In this document: in pieces, positions 1 to 9,989 of the stretch
Position numbering within the stretch: the stretch's first letter is position 1
How the letters are laid out: every line of letters begins with the position of its first letter
NCBI RefSeq assembly: GCF_900101475.1
Contig: NZ_FMZV01000020.1
Span: 18,645-82,644, forward strand
Length of the DNA stretch: 64,000 nucleotides
Direction of reading: 5' to 3'
From: Ruegeria marina
Lineage (GTDB): Bacteria; Pseudomonadota; Alphaproteobacteria; Rhodobacterales; Rhodobacteraceae
Notes under the pieces: model-generated
Seen by the model: only the letters and a program-made list of their open reading frames with translations
Database searches by the model: none
What the model was told of the DNA's origin: nothing
Translations under genes and position numbers: made by a program

Positions 1-2
1 TG

Positions 3-1694
3 TCCGAGAACCCCGATTTCGTCGACGCGGTCGAGGCGGCGGGCCTGACCTTCATCGGCCCTTCGGCCAGGGCGATCCGCGCCATGGGGCTGAAGGATGC
101 CGCCAAGGCGCTGATGCAGGAAGCGGGCGTGCCCGTCGTGCCCGGTTATCATGGGGCCAACCAGGACCCCGAGCATCTCTCGGGGGCGGCCGATGCCATC
201 GGCTATCCGGTGCTGATCAAGGCGGTCGCGGGCGGCGGCGGCAAGGGGATGCGCCTTGTCGAACGACCGCAGGATTTTGCGGCGGCGCTCGACAGCGCGC
301 GGGGCGAGGCGAAGACCGCCTTTGGCAACGACGCCGTGCTGATCGAGAAATATGTCTCGAAACCCCGCCACATCGAGGTGCAGGTGTTTGGCGATGGCAC
401 TCATGCGGTGCATCTGTTCGAACGCGATTGCTCGCTCCAGCGCCGCCACCAGAAGGTGATCGAGGAAGCGCCCGCGCCGGGCATGACCGAAGAGATGCGT
501 TCGGCCATGGGTCAGGCGGGCGTGCGCGCCGCCGAGGCCATCGGCTACAAGGGGGCCGGTACGGTCGAGTTCATCGTGGACGCCTCCGAAGGGCTGCGCG
601 CCGACCGGTTCTGGTTCATGGAGATGAACACCCGTCTTCAGGTCGAACATCCGGTGACCGAGGCGATCACTGGTGTCGATCTGGTGGAATGGCAGTTGCG
701 CGTGGCCGCAGGCGAGAGCCTGCCGGCCCGGCAAGAGGATCTGTCGATCAATGGCCATGCGTTCGAGGCGCGGATCTATGCCGAGGATGTGCCGAAAGGG
801 TTCCTGCCCGCCACCGGCACGCTCAGCCATCTGGAGTTTCCAGCGGGCGCCCGTATCGACAGCGGCGTGCGCGCGGGCGATACGATCAGCCCCTGGTATG
901 ACCCGATGATCGCAAAGATCACCGTGCATGGCCCGACCCGGGGCGCGGCCCTGCGCCAGCTCGAGCGGGCGCTGCGCTGGACGGATATCGGTGGCACCGT
1001 CACCAACGTGTCCTTCCTGCGGCTCTTGGCCTGTCAGCCAGACTTCGTCCGGGGCGATGTCGACACCGGCCTGATCGGACGCGAGGCGGACAGCCTGACC
1101 GCCGCGCCGGTGGCCTGTACCAAGGCGCGTTCGATCGCGGCGCTGGCGGCCTTGGGCCTGCACGAAGGGGCGGGAGAACTGGGCGGTTTCACACTGTGGG
1201 AACCGCTGGGCTGGGATGTGGCCCTGATCCATCAGAACGAGGACATCCAGGCGCGGGTTCTGGTCAGTGGTCCGGGGTGTTTCGACGTCTCGCTGGGCGA
1301 AGGCGTCCGGCACCGGGTCGAATTCCGGGGCGGTTTGTGGTGGGTCGACGCGACACGGGTGCAGGCAAGGGTTGCCCGGCAGCCGGACGAGTTGACCGTG
1401 TTCTGGGGCAATGGATATCGCTTTGACATCTTCGACCCGCTGGCGCGCGAGACAAGTGCGGGTGGCGACACCAACGTGATCCTTGCGCCGATGCCCGGCC
1501 TGGTGAAAGCGGTGTTTGCAACCGCCGGACAGGAGGTCCGGGAGGGTGACCGGCTGGCCATTCTCGAAGCGATGAAGATGGAACATTCGTTGCTGGCCGC
1601 GCGCGATGGCGTGGTGGCCGAAGTGCTGGCAACCGCCGGTTCCCAGGTCGAGGCCGGCGCGGCGCTGGTCCGGTTGGAACCCGAGGATGAATGA
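3..1694 (+). CDS. Methylcrotonyl-CoA carboxylase biotin-carboxylase/biotin-carrier subunit (5'-truncated)
   Basis: The frame is open from the first bases of the window, so the N-terminus is missing; 563 residues are visible. The product has the biotin-carboxylase ATP-grasp fold: a glycine-rich ATP loop (GGGGKGM), the ERDCSLQRR segment and EMNTRLQVEHPVTE. The C-terminal biotinyl domain has EAMKME, and codon 1575-1577 is the lysine expected to carry biotin. The family includes acetyl-, propionyl- and methylcrotonyl-CoA carboxylases. The following HMG-CoA lyase and enoyl-CoA hydratase genes point to methylcrotonyl-CoA, i.e. leucine degradation (liuD/mccA type). The beta subunit is presumably upstream, outside the window. 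Confidence 0.9.
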   Translation, partial: SENPDFVDAVEAAGLTFIGPSARAIRAMGLKDAAKALMQEAGVPVVPGYHGANQDPEHLSGAADAIGYPVLIKAVAGGGGKGMRLVERPQDFAAALDSARGEAKTAFGNDAVLIEKYVSKPRHIEVQVFGDGTHAVHLFERDCSLQRRHQKVIEEAPAPGMTEEMRSAMGQAGVRAAEAIGYKGAGTVEFIVDASEGLRADRFWFMEMNTRLQVEHPVTEAITGVDLVEWQLRVAAGESLPARQEDLSINGHAFEARIYAEDVPKGFLPATGTLSHLEFPAGARIDSGVRAGDTISPWYDPMIAKITVHGPTRGAALRQLERALRWTDIGGTVTNVSFLRLLACQPDFVRGDVDTGLIGREADSLTAAPVACTKARSIAALAALGLHEGAGELGGFTLWEPLGWDVALIHQNEDIQARVLVSGPGCFDVSLGEGVRHRVEFRGGLWWVDATRVQARVARQPDELTVFWGNGYRFDIFDPLARETSAGGDTNVILAPMPGLVKAVFATAGQEVREGDRLAILEAMKMEHSLLAARDGVVAEVLATAGSQVEAGAALVRLEPEDE

Positions 1695-1760
1695 AGGCGG
1701 GACGGGTCTTTGCCAGCGTGATATTGGTTTCGTGAACCACAAGGAAGCGGGAGAGCGCAG

Positions 1761-2615
1761 ATGGGCGATTTTGTCGAGATTTTCGAGGTAGGCCCGCGCG
1801 ACGGGTTGCAGAATGAAAAACGCGAAATCCCGGTAAAGGACAAGGTGGCGCTGGTCGATTGCCTGAGCCGCGCGGGCTTCAGCCGGATCGAGGTGGCGAG
1901 TTTTGTCTCGCCGAAATGGGTGCCGCAGATGGCGGGCTCGGCCGAGGTCCTGGCAGGAATCAAGCGGGCGGAAGGTATCAGATATGCGGCGCTGACCCCG
2001 AACATGCGCGGATATGAGGACGCTCTGGCGGCCAGGGCCGACGAGATCGCCGTTTTTGCCTCAGCCTCGGAAGGGTTTTCCAAGGCGAATATCAACGCCA
2101 CCATAGACGAGAGCATCGAACGCTTCGTGCCGATCCTCGAGGCAGCGCGCCATATCGACTTGCCTGTGCGCGGCTATGTCTCTTGCGTCACGGACTGTCC
2201 GTATGACGGGCCGACGCCGCCCGAGAAAGTGGCCGAAGTGGCCGACCGGCTGTTCGCGCTCGGATGTTACGAGATCTCGCTGGGGGACACCATCGGACAA
2301 GCAACGCCCGACAAGATTGCACGGATGTTGATGGCGGTGCGCGAACGGGTGCCGGTCACGCGGCTGGCCGGGCATTACCACGACACCGCAGGCCGGGCGC
2401 TGGCCAATATCGACGCCTCGCTGGCGCTGGGCGTGCGCGTCTTCGATGCGGCGGTCGGGGGGCTTGGGGGCTGCCCCTATGCTCCGGGCGCGGCAGGCAA
2501 CGTCGCGACCGAGGCGGTCGTCGCCCATCTGGAACGCCTTGGCTATCGGACCGGGCTGGACCTGGGTGTGATCGAGGAAGCGGCCGAAATGGCTCGTAAA
2601 ATGCGCTCGGCCTGA
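1761..2615 (+). CDS. Hydroxymethylglutaryl-CoA lyase
   Basis: This 284-aa protein is full length for bacterial HMG-CoA lyase, which cleaves HMG-CoA to acetoacetate and acetyl-CoA, the last step of leucine catabolism. Visible motifs are the N-terminal VGPRDGLQNE substrate and metal loop and the signature GGLGGCPYAPGAAGN with the conserved cysteine near the C-terminus. It lies 66 nt after the carboxylase gene and 67 nt before the hydratase gene on the same strand, consistent with one liu-type operon. The name mvaB/liuE would fit. Confidence 0.93.
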   Translation: MGDFVEIFEVGPRDGLQNEKREIPVKDKVALVDCLSRAGFSRIEVASFVSPKWVPQMAGSAEVLAGIKRAEGIRYAALTPNMRGYEDALAARADEIAVFASASEGFSKANINATIDESIERFVPILEAARHIDLPVRGYVSCVTDCPYDGPTPPEKVAEVADRLFALGCYEISLGDTIGQATPDKIARMLMAVRERVPVTRLAGHYHDTAGRALANIDASLALGVRVFDAAVGGLGGCPYAPGAAGNVATEAVVAHLERLGYRTGLDLGVIEEAAEMARKMRSA

Positions 2616-2682
2616 AACCTGCGACCTTTGACATTCTGGCCCTGCGTGGTTCGAGCCGGGTACCGGCCGTGAAGGAGATATC

Positions 2683-3471
2683 ATGTACGAAACCATAACG
2701 ATCGAGACAGATGCGCGCGGCGTCGCCACCCTGACCCTGAACCGGGTGGACAAGCACAATGCGATGTCGGCACAGATGTTGGCGGACCTGACCGCGGCCG
2801 CCGGAGAACTGGCGGCGGATGAGGCTGTGCGGGTCGTGGTTTTGACGGGCGCCGGAAAGACATTCTGCGCTGGTGGCGATCTGGCCTGGATGCAGGCGCA
2901 GATGGCGGCGGATGCTGAAACCAGGTTTGTCGAGGCGCGCAAGCTGGCCGAGATGCTGCAGGCCCTGAATACCTTGCCCAAGCCGCTGATCGGGGCGTTG
3001 CAGGGCAACGCCTTTGGCGGCGGCGTCGGTATGGCCAGCGTCTGCGATGTCGCCATCGGGGTCGATAATCTGAAAATGGGCCTGACCGAGACGCGGCTGG
3101 GGATCATTCCCGCCACCATCGGCCCCTATGTCATCGCCCGCATGGGCGAGGCGCGGGCGCGGCGGGTGTTCATGTCCGGCCGAATCTTCGATGCGTCCGA
3201 GGCGGTACAACTGGGCCTTCTGGCCCGGGCGGTGCCGGCCGGCGATCTTGCCTCGGCCGTCGAGGCGGAAGTGGTCCCCTATCTGTCTTGTGCGCCTGGA
3301 GCGGTCGCTTCGGCAAAACAGCTGGTCCGGGATCTTGGCCCGCGCGTCGACGATGCCGTCATCGACCGGACCATCCGGGCTTTGGTCGACCGTTGGGAAA
3401 CCGACGAGGCTCGCGAAGGAATCGGCGCGTTCTTTGACAAGCGAAAACCTGCATGGAATACTCAGGTTTGA
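2683..3471 (+). CDS. Enoyl-CoA hydratase/isomerase family protein, probable methylglutaconyl-CoA hydratase
   Basis: A 262-aa crotonase-fold protein starting after a good ribosome site (AAGGAG, 2670-2675). Oxyanion-hole segments are visible as AGGDLAWM and FGGGVGMASVCD. Crotonases have many substrates and sequence alone does not settle this one. Its position behind the methylcrotonyl-CoA carboxylase and HMG-CoA lyase genes makes hydration of 3-methylglutaconyl-CoA (liuC role) the most economical assignment. A short perfect hairpin (3496-3511, 6-bp stem) follows the stop codon but has no T-run. Confidence 0.85.
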   Translation: MYETITIETDARGVATLTLNRVDKHNAMSAQMLADLTAAAGELAADEAVRVVVLTGAGKTFCAGGDLAWMQAQMAADAETRFVEARKLAEMLQALNTLPKPLIGALQGNAFGGGVGMASVCDVAIGVDNLKMGLTETRLGIIPATIGPYVIARMGEARARRVFMSGRIFDASEAVQLGLLARAVPAGDLASAVEAEVVPYLSCAPGAVASAKQLVRDLGPRVDDAVIDRTIRALVDRWETDEAREGIGAFFDKRKPAWNTQV

Positions 3472-3563
3472 TCCGGGCGTGAGCGCGTGCGCGATCCTGA
3501 AAACATTCAGGAAATCACATGCCTTCTGCGTCGAAATATGCGCTTCTGGACGCGTTCGTTCAG

Positions 3564-3592
3564 TTGACCCTCTGCGCGGGCGCGGTTAGAGA
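3564..3592 (+). promoter_or_regulatory. Weak promoter candidate upstream of nuoA
   Basis: In the 184-nt gap between the hydratase gene and nuoA, TTGACC (3564-3569) and TAGAGA (3587-3592) are separated by 17 nt. The -35 is good but the -10 matches the consensus at only 3 of 6 positions. This is the one gap large enough to hold the nuo operon promoter, but the exact site is uncertain. Confidence 0.25.
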
Positions 3593-3655
3593 AGGTCCAG
3601 TCAATACGCCAATTGACGGCGCGTCCAAACGGGGCGCGCAGGAAAGGAGCCACTC

Positions 3656-4021
3656 GTGGAAGAGCTGTTGCGGGAATACCTCCCGATCCTGGTGTTTCTG
3701 GCCGTCGCCGCCGGTCTTGGCATAGTCCTGATTCTCGCGGCTGTTGTCTTGGCGGTCCGGAATCCCGATCCCGAAAAGGTCAGCGCCTACGAATGCGGGT
3801 TCAACGCATTCGACGACGCGCGGATGAAGTTCGACGTCCGGTTTTACCTGGTGTCGATCCTGTTCATCATCTTCGACCTCGAAATCGCGTTCCTGTTTCC
3901 CTGGGCCGTGGGGTTCAAGGACATGAGCGATGTGGGCTTCTGGTCGATGATGGTGTTCCTCGGCGTGCTGACCATCGGCTTTGCCTATGAATGGAAGAAG
4001 GGGGCGCTGGAATGGCAGTGA
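3656..4021 (+). CDS. nuoA: NADH-quinone oxidoreductase subunit A
   Basis: A 121-aa membrane subunit of complex I with three hydrophobic helices and the conserved loop [20 protein letters not shown] that closes the quinone site. The start is GTG at 3656, preceded by GGAAAGGAG at 3641-3649. It is the first gene of the nuo operon and overlaps the nuoB start. Complex I couples NADH oxidation to proton export in the cytoplasmic membrane. Confidence 0.95.
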   Translation: MEELLREYLPILVFLAVAAGLGIVLILAAVVLAVRNPDPEKVSAYECGFNAFDDARMKFDVRFYLVSILFIIFDLEIAFLFPWAVGFKDMSDVGFWSMMVFLGVLTIGFAYEWKKGALEWQ

Positions 4022-4545
4022 TGACCGGTGCCAACACCGCTGGAGTCGACAAGGAAGTCGCGACCCAGGCCCTCAATGCCGAGTTGCAGGACAAGGGTTT
4101 CCTGCTGACATCGACCGAGGACATCATCAACTGGGCCCGGACTGGCTCGTTGCACTGGATGACCTTCGGCCTGGCCTGCTGCGCGGTCGAGATGATGCAT
4201 ACCTCGATGCCGCGCTATGACGCCGAACGCTTCGGCATCGCGCCGCGCGCCTCGCCGCGCCAGTCGGACGTGATGATCGTGGCCGGTACACTCACCAACA
4301 AGATGGCGCCCGCGCTGCGCAAGGTGTACGACCAGATGCCCGAGCCGCGTTACGTGATCTCGATGGGGTCATGCGCCAACGGCGGCGGATACTATCACTA
4401 CAGCTATTCCGTGGTGCGCGGTTGCGACCGCATCGTGCCGGTCGACATCTATGTGCCGGGCTGTCCGCCGACCGCAGAGGCGCTGCTTTATGGTCTGTTG
4501 CAGCTGCAACGCAAGATCCGCCGCACCGGCACCATCGTGCGCTGA
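4012..4545 (+). CDS. nuoB: NADH-quinone oxidoreductase subunit B
   Basis: Peripheral-arm subunit holding the terminal cluster N2. With a start at 4012 it is 177 aa, and the cluster cysteines are the tandem pair Cys56-Cys57 (GLACCAVEM), Cys121 (GSCANGG) and Cys151 (VPGCPP). The start at 4012 has a purine-rich site about 8 nt upstream (GAAGAAGGGGG); ATG at 4021 is an alternative, and an in-frame upstream ATG at 3991 lies inside nuoA. The gene overlaps nuoA by 10 nt, implying coupled translation. Confidence 0.95.
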   Translation: MAVMTGANTAGVDKEVATQALNAELQDKGFLLTSTEDIINWARTGSLHWMTFGLACCAVEMMHTSMPRYDAERFGIAPRASPRQSDVMIVAGTLTNKMAPALRKVYDQMPEPRYVISMGSCANGGGYYHYSYSVVRGCDRIVPVDIYVPGCPPTAEALLYGLLQLQRKIRRTGTIVR

Positions 4546-4557
4546 GGAGACAATTCG

Positions 4558-5163
4558 ATGAGCCAAGCTCTCAAGGAACTGGGAACCCACCTCGAATTGA
4601 CGCGGGCGGATTGCGTGCTGTCCTGGGATGTTGCCTTTGACGAGTTGAACGTCGATGTGGCGCCGTCCAACCTGGTGAATTTCGTCGAGTTTCTGAAGTC
4701 GGATTCGGCCTGCCGTTTCTCGACCCTGGTCGACATCACGGCGGTGGATTATCCGGCGCGGCCCAAGCGGTTCGACGTGGTCTACCATTTCCTCAGCATG
4801 TATCAGAATCAGCGTATCCGCTTGCGGGTGTCGATCCGGGAAGAGGACATGGTGCCATCCATCGTCGATGTACATCCGTCGGCGAACTGGTTCGAGCGCG
4901 AGGTGTTCGACATGTTCGGGATCCTGTTCTCCGGTCATCCGGATTTGCGCCGGATCCTGACCGACTACGGGTTTCGCGGCTATCCGCTGCGCAAGGATTT
5001 TCCGACCACCGGTTATACCGAAGTGCGCTATGACGAGGCCGAGAAGCGTGTGGTTTACGAACCTGTGAGCCTGGTTCAGGAATATCGCCAGTTCGATTTC
5101 ATGTCCCCGTGGGAAGGTGCCAATTACATTCTTCCGGGGGATGAAAAGCAGGAGGCGAAGTGA
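4558..5163 (+). CDS. nuoC: NADH-quinone oxidoreductase subunit C
   Basis: A 201-aa peripheral-arm subunit (30-kDa family) with the family signature around [20 protein letters not shown] and the following [19 protein letters not shown]. The start follows GAGGAGA. NuoC and NuoD are separate genes here, as in alphaproteobacteria and mitochondria, not fused as in E. coli. Its stop overlaps the next small gene by one base (TGATG). Confidence 0.95.
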   Translation: MSQALKELGTHLELTRADCVLSWDVAFDELNVDVAPSNLVNFVEFLKSDSACRFSTLVDITAVDYPARPKRFDVVYHFLSMYQNQRIRLRVSIREEDMVPSIVDVHPSANWFEREVFDMFGILFSGHPDLRRILTDYGFRGYPLRKDFPTTGYTEVRYDEAEKRVVYEPVSLVQEYRQFDFMSPWEGANYILPGDEKQEAK

Positions 5164-5336
5164 TGGAGTTCGTCATCTGGCTCGTTTGGACCGTTGCGAC
5201 CATCGTGCCGATGCTGAAGCTTCTTCCGCATTTCGGGATCGACAAGTATTGGGCGCTGGTCTGTGTCGTTCCGGTGGGGGCGCTTGGGCTTTTGTGGTGG
5301 ATGGCGGTCAAGCTTCAGGAACTGGAGCGCAGGTGA
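5163..5336 (+). CDS. Small membrane protein in the nuo operon (57 aa)
   Basis: A 57-codon frame starting [10 protein letters not shown], with two hydrophobic stretches around a short PHFGIDKYW turn and a charged tail. Its ATG overlaps the nuoC stop (TGATG at 5161-5165), the coupling style used throughout this operon, which supports it being translated. No known domain is recognised. Small reading frames at nuoC-nuoD are known in the Rhodobacter and Paracoccus complex I operons. A role in assembly is only a guess. Confidence 0.6.
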   Translation: MEFVIWLVWTVATIVPMLKLLPHFGIDKYWALVCVVPVGALGLLWWMAVKLQELERR

Positions 5337-5337
5337 G

Positions 5338-5469
5338 ATGATGGCGATTCTGGGGGAACTGGCGGCGATAGTGGTACTGGGGCTGATCCTGACCGGGTTT
5401 GCGGCCAGGGCTCCCGAGGCGCAAGGCGTCCGGGTTCGGGCCGGGACAAAGGCAGACAAGCGGCGCTGA
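5338..5469 (+). CDS. Small single-span membrane protein in the nuo operon (43 aa)
   Basis: Starts MMAILGELAAIVVLGLILTG, one hydrophobic span, then a short basic tail. It begins one base after the previous small gene stops and is preceded by GGAGCGCAGG. Position and coupling argue for translation; the function is unknown. Confidence 0.5.
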   Translation: MMAILGELAAIVVLGLILTGFAARAPEAQGVRVRAGTKADKRR

Positions 5470-5535
5470 CTGCGTCGACTGACGGGCAGGCGCCCGAGCG
5501 AGTTGAAATCCGGGTTTCCCGGACAGGAGTGACAG

Positions 5536-6753
5536 ATGATGGACGGTGGCAAGGGCTTCGAAGACGCGCTGACGGGCGAGCAGAAGATCCGCAACTTCAA
5601 CATCAACTTTGGCCCGCAACACCCTGCGGCGCACGGTGTGTTGCGCCTGGTGCTGGAGCTTGACGGCGAGATCGTCGAACGCTGCGATCCGCATATCGGC
5701 CTGCTGCACCGCGGCACCGAGAAGCTGATGGAAAGCCGCACCTATCTTCAGAACCTGCCCTATTTCGACCGGCTGGATTACGTGGCGCCAATGAACCAGG
5801 AACATGCCTGGTGCCTGGCCATCGAGAAACTGACCGGCGTAGAGGTGCCGCGCCGCGCCAGCCTGATCCGGGTGCTTTACTCGGAAATCGGCCGTATCCT
5901 GAACCACCTCTTGAACGTCACCACCCAGGCGATGGACGTGGGCGCGCTGACCCCGCCGCTGTGGGGGTTCGAAGAGCGTGAAAAACTGATGGTGTTCTAC
6001 GAGCGCGCCTGCGGCGCGCGCCTGCACGCGGCTTATTTCCGGCCCGGCGGCGTGCACCAGGATCTGCCCGACGCGCTGCTAGACGATATCGAGGCCTGGA
6101 GTCACAGTTTCCCCAAGGTTCTGGACGATATCGACGGGTTGCTGACCGAAAACCGCATCTTCAAGCAGCGCAATTGCGATATCGGCGTCGTGACCGAGGA
6201 AGAGATCCTCGAATACGGCTTCTCGGGCGTGATGGTGCGCGGTTCGGGCCTGGCCTGGGACCTGCGCCGCGCGCAGCCCTATGAATGTTATGACGAGTTC
6301 GAGTTCCAGGTGCCCGTGGGCAAGAACGGCGACTGCTACGACCGCTACCTCTGCCGGATGGAAGAGATGCGCCAGTCGATCTCGATCATCCGTCAGGCCA
6401 TCGCCAAACTGCGGGACTGTCCCGGTGATGTGCTGGCGCGCGGCAAGCTGACTCCGCCGTCACGCGGCGACATGAAGACCTCGATGGAGGCGCTCATCCA
6501 TCACTTCAAGCTTTACACCGAAGGGTTCCACGTGCCCGCGGGCGAGGTCTATGCCGCCGTCGAGGCGCCCAAGGGCGAATTCGGCGTCTACCTCGTTGCC
6601 GACGGCACCAACAGGCCCTACCGGTCCAAGATCCGCGCGCCGGGTTACCTGCACCTTCAGGCGATGGATCACGTCGCCCGCGGCCACCAGTTGGCCGACG
6701 TCGCCGCCATCATCGGCACGATGGACATCGTTTTTGGAGAGATCGACCGCTAA
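5536..6753 (+). CDS. nuoD: NADH-quinone oxidoreductase subunit D
   Basis: A 405-aa, 49-kDa-family subunit that forms the quinone pocket with NuoB. It has the family features [15 protein letters not shown] near the N-terminus and the C-terminal [19 protein letters not shown] and [12 protein letters not shown]. The gene follows CAGGAG and starts at 5536 (a second ATG follows at 5539). The stop shares a base with the nuoE start (TAATG). Confidence 0.96.
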   Translation: MMDGGKGFEDALTGEQKIRNFNINFGPQHPAAHGVLRLVLELDGEIVERCDPHIGLLHRGTEKLMESRTYLQNLPYFDRLDYVAPMNQEHAWCLAIEKLTGVEVPRRASLIRVLYSEIGRILNHLLNVTTQAMDVGALTPPLWGFEEREKLMVFYERACGARLHAAYFRPGGVHQDLPDALLDDIEAWSHSFPKVLDDIDGLLTENRIFKQRNCDIGVVTEEEILEYGFSGVMVRGSGLAWDLRRAQPYECYDEFEFQVPVGKNGDCYDRYLCRMEEMRQSISIIRQAIAKLRDCPGDVLARGKLTPPSRGDMKTSMEALIHHFKLYTEGFHVPAGEVYAAVEAPKGEFGVYLVADGTNRPYRSKIRAPGYLHLQAMDHVARGHQLADVAAIIGTMDIVFGEIDR

Positions 6754-7997
6754 TGCTCCGCCGTCTGCATCCCGAACAGCCCGACAGTTTCGCCTTTACC
6801 CCCGCCAACCTGGTCTGGGCGCAAGGCCAGATCACCAAGTACCCCGAAGGCCGTCAGGCCAGCGCGATCATTCCGCTTCTGTGGCGCGCGCAGGAGCAGG
6901 AAGGCTGGCTGAGCCAACCCGCCATCGAAACCGTCGCCGACATGCTGGGCATGGCCTATATCCGGGCTCTCGAAGTGGCTTCGTTCTACTTCATGTTCCA
7001 GCTGCAGCCCGTTGGTTCGGTAGCACATATCCAGATTTGCGGCACCACATCCTGCATGATCTGCGGCGCCGAGGATCTGATCGCGGTTTGCAAGGAAAAG
7101 ATCGCCGAGAAACCGCATGCCGTGTCGGCGGATGGCAAGTTCAGCTGGGAAGAGGTGGAATGCCTCGGTTCCTGCACCAATGCCCCCATGGCGCAGATCG
7201 GCAAGGATTATTACGAGGATCTGACCGCCAAGCGGTTGGGCGAGATCCTTGACGAACTGGCTGCCGGCAAGGTGCCGGTACCCGGTCCGCAAAACGGCCG
7301 GTACGCCTCCGAGCCGCTCAAGGGGCTTTCAAGCCTGACTCAGCATGACAGCGGCAAGACCCGTTACAATGCGAGCGTGCAGTTGGCGACCGACATCGGC
7401 GATACGGTGAAGCGGATCGACGGAACCGAAGTGCCGTTGCTGACGCCCTGGATCGGCAAGGATGGTTCGGTCGCCAGCCGTGCCGGCAAGGTAAGCCCGC
7501 CGCCGGCGCCGGCGGCGCCGAAACCGGCGGTCAAACAGACCCCGAAGGCGGAAGCGAAACCTGAACCGAAGCCCGAGGCGGGCCCGTTCGTGAAACCGTC
7601 CGCTCCCCTGCCTGGGCAGGAGGATCTGGCTACCCGCAAGGGCACATGGCGTTATGAGGCACCAGCGGACGAGGCAGCACAAGCCGCTGCAGCCGAACAG
7701 GCAGGCGAGGAACAGCCCCTTACCTTGACCGCCGCGCGCGAGGGCGGGGCGGACGACCTGAAGCTGCTCAAGGGTGTCGGCCCCAAGCTCGAGCAGCTTC
7801 TGAACGAGTTGGGCTTCTACCACTATGACCAGATTGCCGCCTGGACCCCGGCGCAAGTCACCTGGGTTGATGCGCGTCTGAAGTTCAAGGGCCGGATCGA
7901 GCGCGATGGCTGGATCGATCAGGCCCGCGCACTGGCTGCGGGAGAGGAAACGGAATTTGCCAAACGGGCGAAGAAGGACGGAATTTACGACGAATAA
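6753..7997 (+). CDS. nuoE: NADH-quinone oxidoreductase subunit E with long C-terminal extension
   Basis: The first ~175 residues are a normal 24-kDa subunit, with N1a-type [2Fe-2S] ligands Cys96, Cys101, Cys137 and Cys141. The protein then continues to 414 aa, about twice the usual length. An Ala/Pro/Lys-rich linker (about 245-285) is followed by [17 protein letters not shown] (about 288-303). The end (about 325-414) contains [17 protein letters not shown], which looks like a helix-hairpin-helix module. The [14 protein letters not shown] motif recurs in the next gene. The extension is not needed for the redox role and its function is unknown. Confidence 0.95.
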   Translation: MLRRLHPEQPDSFAFTPANLVWAQGQITKYPEGRQASAIIPLLWRAQEQEGWLSQPAIETVADMLGMAYIRALEVASFYFMFQLQPVGSVAHIQICGTTSCMICGAEDLIAVCKEKIAEKPHAVSADGKFSWEEVECLGSCTNAPMAQIGKDYYEDLTAKRLGEILDELAAGKVPVPGPQNGRYASEPLKGLSSLTQHDSGKTRYNASVQLATDIGDTVKRIDGTEVPLLTPWIGKDGSVASRAGKVSPPPAPAAPKPAVKQTPKAEAKPEPKPEAGPFVKPSAPLPGQEDLATRKGTWRYEAPADEAAQAAAAEQAGEEQPLTLTAAREGGADDLKLLKGVGPKLEQLLNELGFYHYDQIAAWTPAQVTWVDARLKFKGRIERDGWIDQARALAAGEETEFAKRAKKDGIYDE

Positions 7998-8019
7998 CTG
8001 ACAACAGGGAGACCACACC

Positions 8020-8427
8020 ATGACGACCTCAACGGAAAAATCGGCGGACACCGCGCGTGTCTGGAAACGGGCGGCCTATGGCGGGCTCGTGGTCGCGGGT
8101 GTGATCCTGGTGTTTGGTCAGACAAGTGTCATGACCGCTGCTGTGGCCGGTGTGCTCGCCTTTGCTGCGGGCGGCTACCTTGGCAGCCGGATGTCCGGTG
8201 CGGTGCGAGAGACCGAGGCGCGGGCCGATGTCGCCCCGAGCGCTCCGGCGCCGATGACGGAACCGGTGGCCGCCAGCGCGGTAGCGGAACCCGAGCCGGT
8301 CGCGACAGTGGTCGAGGCCGCAGAAGAGATGAAATTGGTTCAGCCCTCCAAGGCCTTGCCGGGCGAAGCTGAACTGGCCGCGCGCAAGGGCACGTGGCGA
8401 TATGAAGGTAACAGTGCCACGGCGTGA
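8020..8427 (+). CDS. Membrane protein sharing the RKGTWRYE motif with NuoE
   Basis: A 135-aa protein with two adjacent hydrophobic segments (about residues 15-50), a long Ala/Pro/Glu-rich linker, and the C-terminal motif [18 protein letters not shown]. This closely matches [18 protein letters not shown] in the neighbouring NuoE extension, with a similar low-complexity linker before it. It follows GGGAGA. No named family is recognised. The shared motif and position suggest it works with the NuoE extension, perhaps tethering it to the membrane; that is inference. Confidence 0.75.
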   Translation: MTTSTEKSADTARVWKRAAYGGLVVAGVILVFGQTSVMTAAVAGVLAFAAGGYLGSRMSGAVRETEARADVAPSAPAPMTEPVAASAVAEPEPVATVVEAAEEMKLVQPSKALPGEAELAARKGTWRYEGNSATA

Positions 8428-8448
8428 TCCGTGGCGCGCACTGGAAAC

Positions 8449-8676
8449 ATGGACGAGAAACTGGAACAGGTCATTGCCCGCAAGGGTCGCCATATCGCCT
8501 TGGTCATTGCCGTGACCATGGTGCTGTGGCTTGTCCTGTCTATGTTCATCGGTCCGGCGCTGGGGCTGCCGGACCGGTATGCGCTGCTCTTCGATTTCGC
8601 CGCGCTTGCCGGGTTCATCTATGCGGTGATCAACATTTTTCAACTCTGGCGCCTGCGTCAGGATAGCCAAAGGTAG
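8449..8676 (+). CDS. DUF5337-like small membrane protein
   Basis: Two hydrophobic helices separated by a short GLPDRYALLFDFAA segment, with a charged N-terminus (MDEKLEQVIARKGRH). The layout matches the DUF5337 family found in complex I operons of Rhodobacterales. ATG at 8449 is preferred because the family usually begins with a short acidic stretch; a GTG at 8431 would add six residues. Ten nt separate it from nuoF. Function unknown, plausibly complex I assembly. Confidence 0.7.
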   Translation: MDEKLEQVIARKGRHIALVIAVTMVLWLVLSMFIGPALGLPDRYALLFDFAALAGFIYAVINIFQLWRLRQDSQR

Positions 8677-8685
8677 GCAGGAAGC

Positions 8686-9984
8686 ATGCTGAAGGATCAG
8701 GACCGGATCTTTACCAATCTCTACGGGATGCACGACCGCTCGCTGAAGGGCGCGATGGCGCGCGGCCACTGGGACGGAACCGCCGGGATAATCGCCAAGG
8801 GGCGGGACTGGATCATCCAGCAGATGAAGGACAGTGGCTTGCGCGGTCGTGGCGGCGCGGGTTTCCCGACCGGCTTGAAATGGTCCTTCATGCCCAAGGA
8901 AAGTGATGGCCGCCCGTCCTATCTGGTGGTCAATGCCGACGAATCCGAGCCGGGCACCTGCAAGGACCGGGAGATCATGCGCCACGATCCGCACACGCTG
9001 ATCGAAGGCTGTCTGATCGCCAGTTTCGCGATGAACGCGAACGCCTGTTATATCTACATTCGCGGTGAATACATCCGCGAGCGCGAGGCCCTGCAGGCTG
9101 CCATTGACGAGGCTTATGACGCCGGCCTTCTGGGGCGGAACGCGGCCAAGTCGGGCTGGGATTTCGACCTCTATCTGCACCACGGTGCAGGGGCCTATAT
9201 CTGCGGCGAGGAAACCGCCCTGATCGAAAGCCTCGAAGGCAAGAAGGGCATGCCCCGGATGAAGCCGCCGTTTCCGGCCGGCGCCGGTCTCTACGGCTGC
9301 CCCACGACCGTGAACAATGTCGAGTCGATTGCGGTCGTGCCGACCATCCTGCGGCGTGGTCCCGAGTGGTTCGCGGGTTTCGGCCGCGCCAACAACGCGG
9401 GCACCAAACTGTTCGCCATTTCCGGTCACGTGAACAACCCTTGCGTTGTCGAAGAGGCGATGTCGATTTCCTTCGAGGAACTGATCGAGACCCATTGCGG
9501 CGGTATTCGCGGCGGTTGGGACAACTTGCTTGCGGTGATCCCGGGCGGCTCGTCGGTGCCCTGCGTGCGCGGGGAAAAGATGAAGGACGCCATCATGGAC
9601 TTCGACTACCTGCGCGGCGAACTGGGCTCGGGCCTGGGCACAGCGGCGGTGATCGTGATGGATAAATCAACCGATATCGTGAAGGCGATCTGGCGCCTGA
9701 GCAAGTTCTACAAGCATGAAAGCTGCGGCCAGTGCACTCCCTGCCGCGAAGGGACCGGCTGGATGATGCGGGTGATGGATCGCCTGGTGAAAGGCGAGGC
9801 CGCGATCGAGGAAATCGACATGCTCTGGGATGTGACCAAGCAAGTCGAAGGCCATACGATCTGCGCGCTTGGCGATGCGGCCGCCTGGCCGATCCAGGGC
9901 CTGATCCGGAACTTCCGCGACGAAATCGAAGATCGGATCAAGGCGCAGAAGTCGCGCCGCATGGGCGCGATGGCGGCGGAGTGA
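8686..9984 (+). CDS. nuoF: NADH-quinone oxidoreductase subunit F
   Basis: A 432-aa flavoprotein (51-kDa family) that binds NADH, FMN and cluster N3. The nucleotide-binding loop is [15 protein letters not shown] near residue 50, the FMN region includes [14 protein letters not shown], and N3 ligands are in [16 protein letters not shown] (about 345-360) plus a later cysteine in TICALGDA. The start is preceded by GGCAGGAAG. With NuoE and NuoG it forms the NADH-dehydrogenase module. Confidence 0.96.
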   Translation: MLKDQDRIFTNLYGMHDRSLKGAMARGHWDGTAGIIAKGRDWIIQQMKDSGLRGRGGAGFPTGLKWSFMPKESDGRPSYLVVNADESEPGTCKDREIMRHDPHTLIEGCLIASFAMNANACYIYIRGEYIREREALQAAIDEAYDAGLLGRNAAKSGWDFDLYLHHGAGAYICGEETALIESLEGKKGMPRMKPPFPAGAGLYGCPTTVNNVESIAVVPTILRRGPEWFAGFGRANNAGTKLFAISGHVNNPCVVEEAMSISFEELIETHCGGIRGGWDNLLAVIPGGSSVPCVRGEKMKDAIMDFDYLRGELGSGLGTAAVIVMDKSTDIVKAIWRLSKFYKHESCGQCTPCREGTGWMMRVMDRLVKGEAAIEEIDMLWDVTKQVEGHTICALGDAAAWPIQGLIRNFRDEIEDRIKAQKSRRMGAMAAE

Positions 9985-9989
9985 TCGGG

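Noticed and set aside
1691..1735. 14-codon frame overlapping the carboxylase stop by ATGA
   Set aside because: Too short and without a recognisable pattern; the overlap alone is not enough support.
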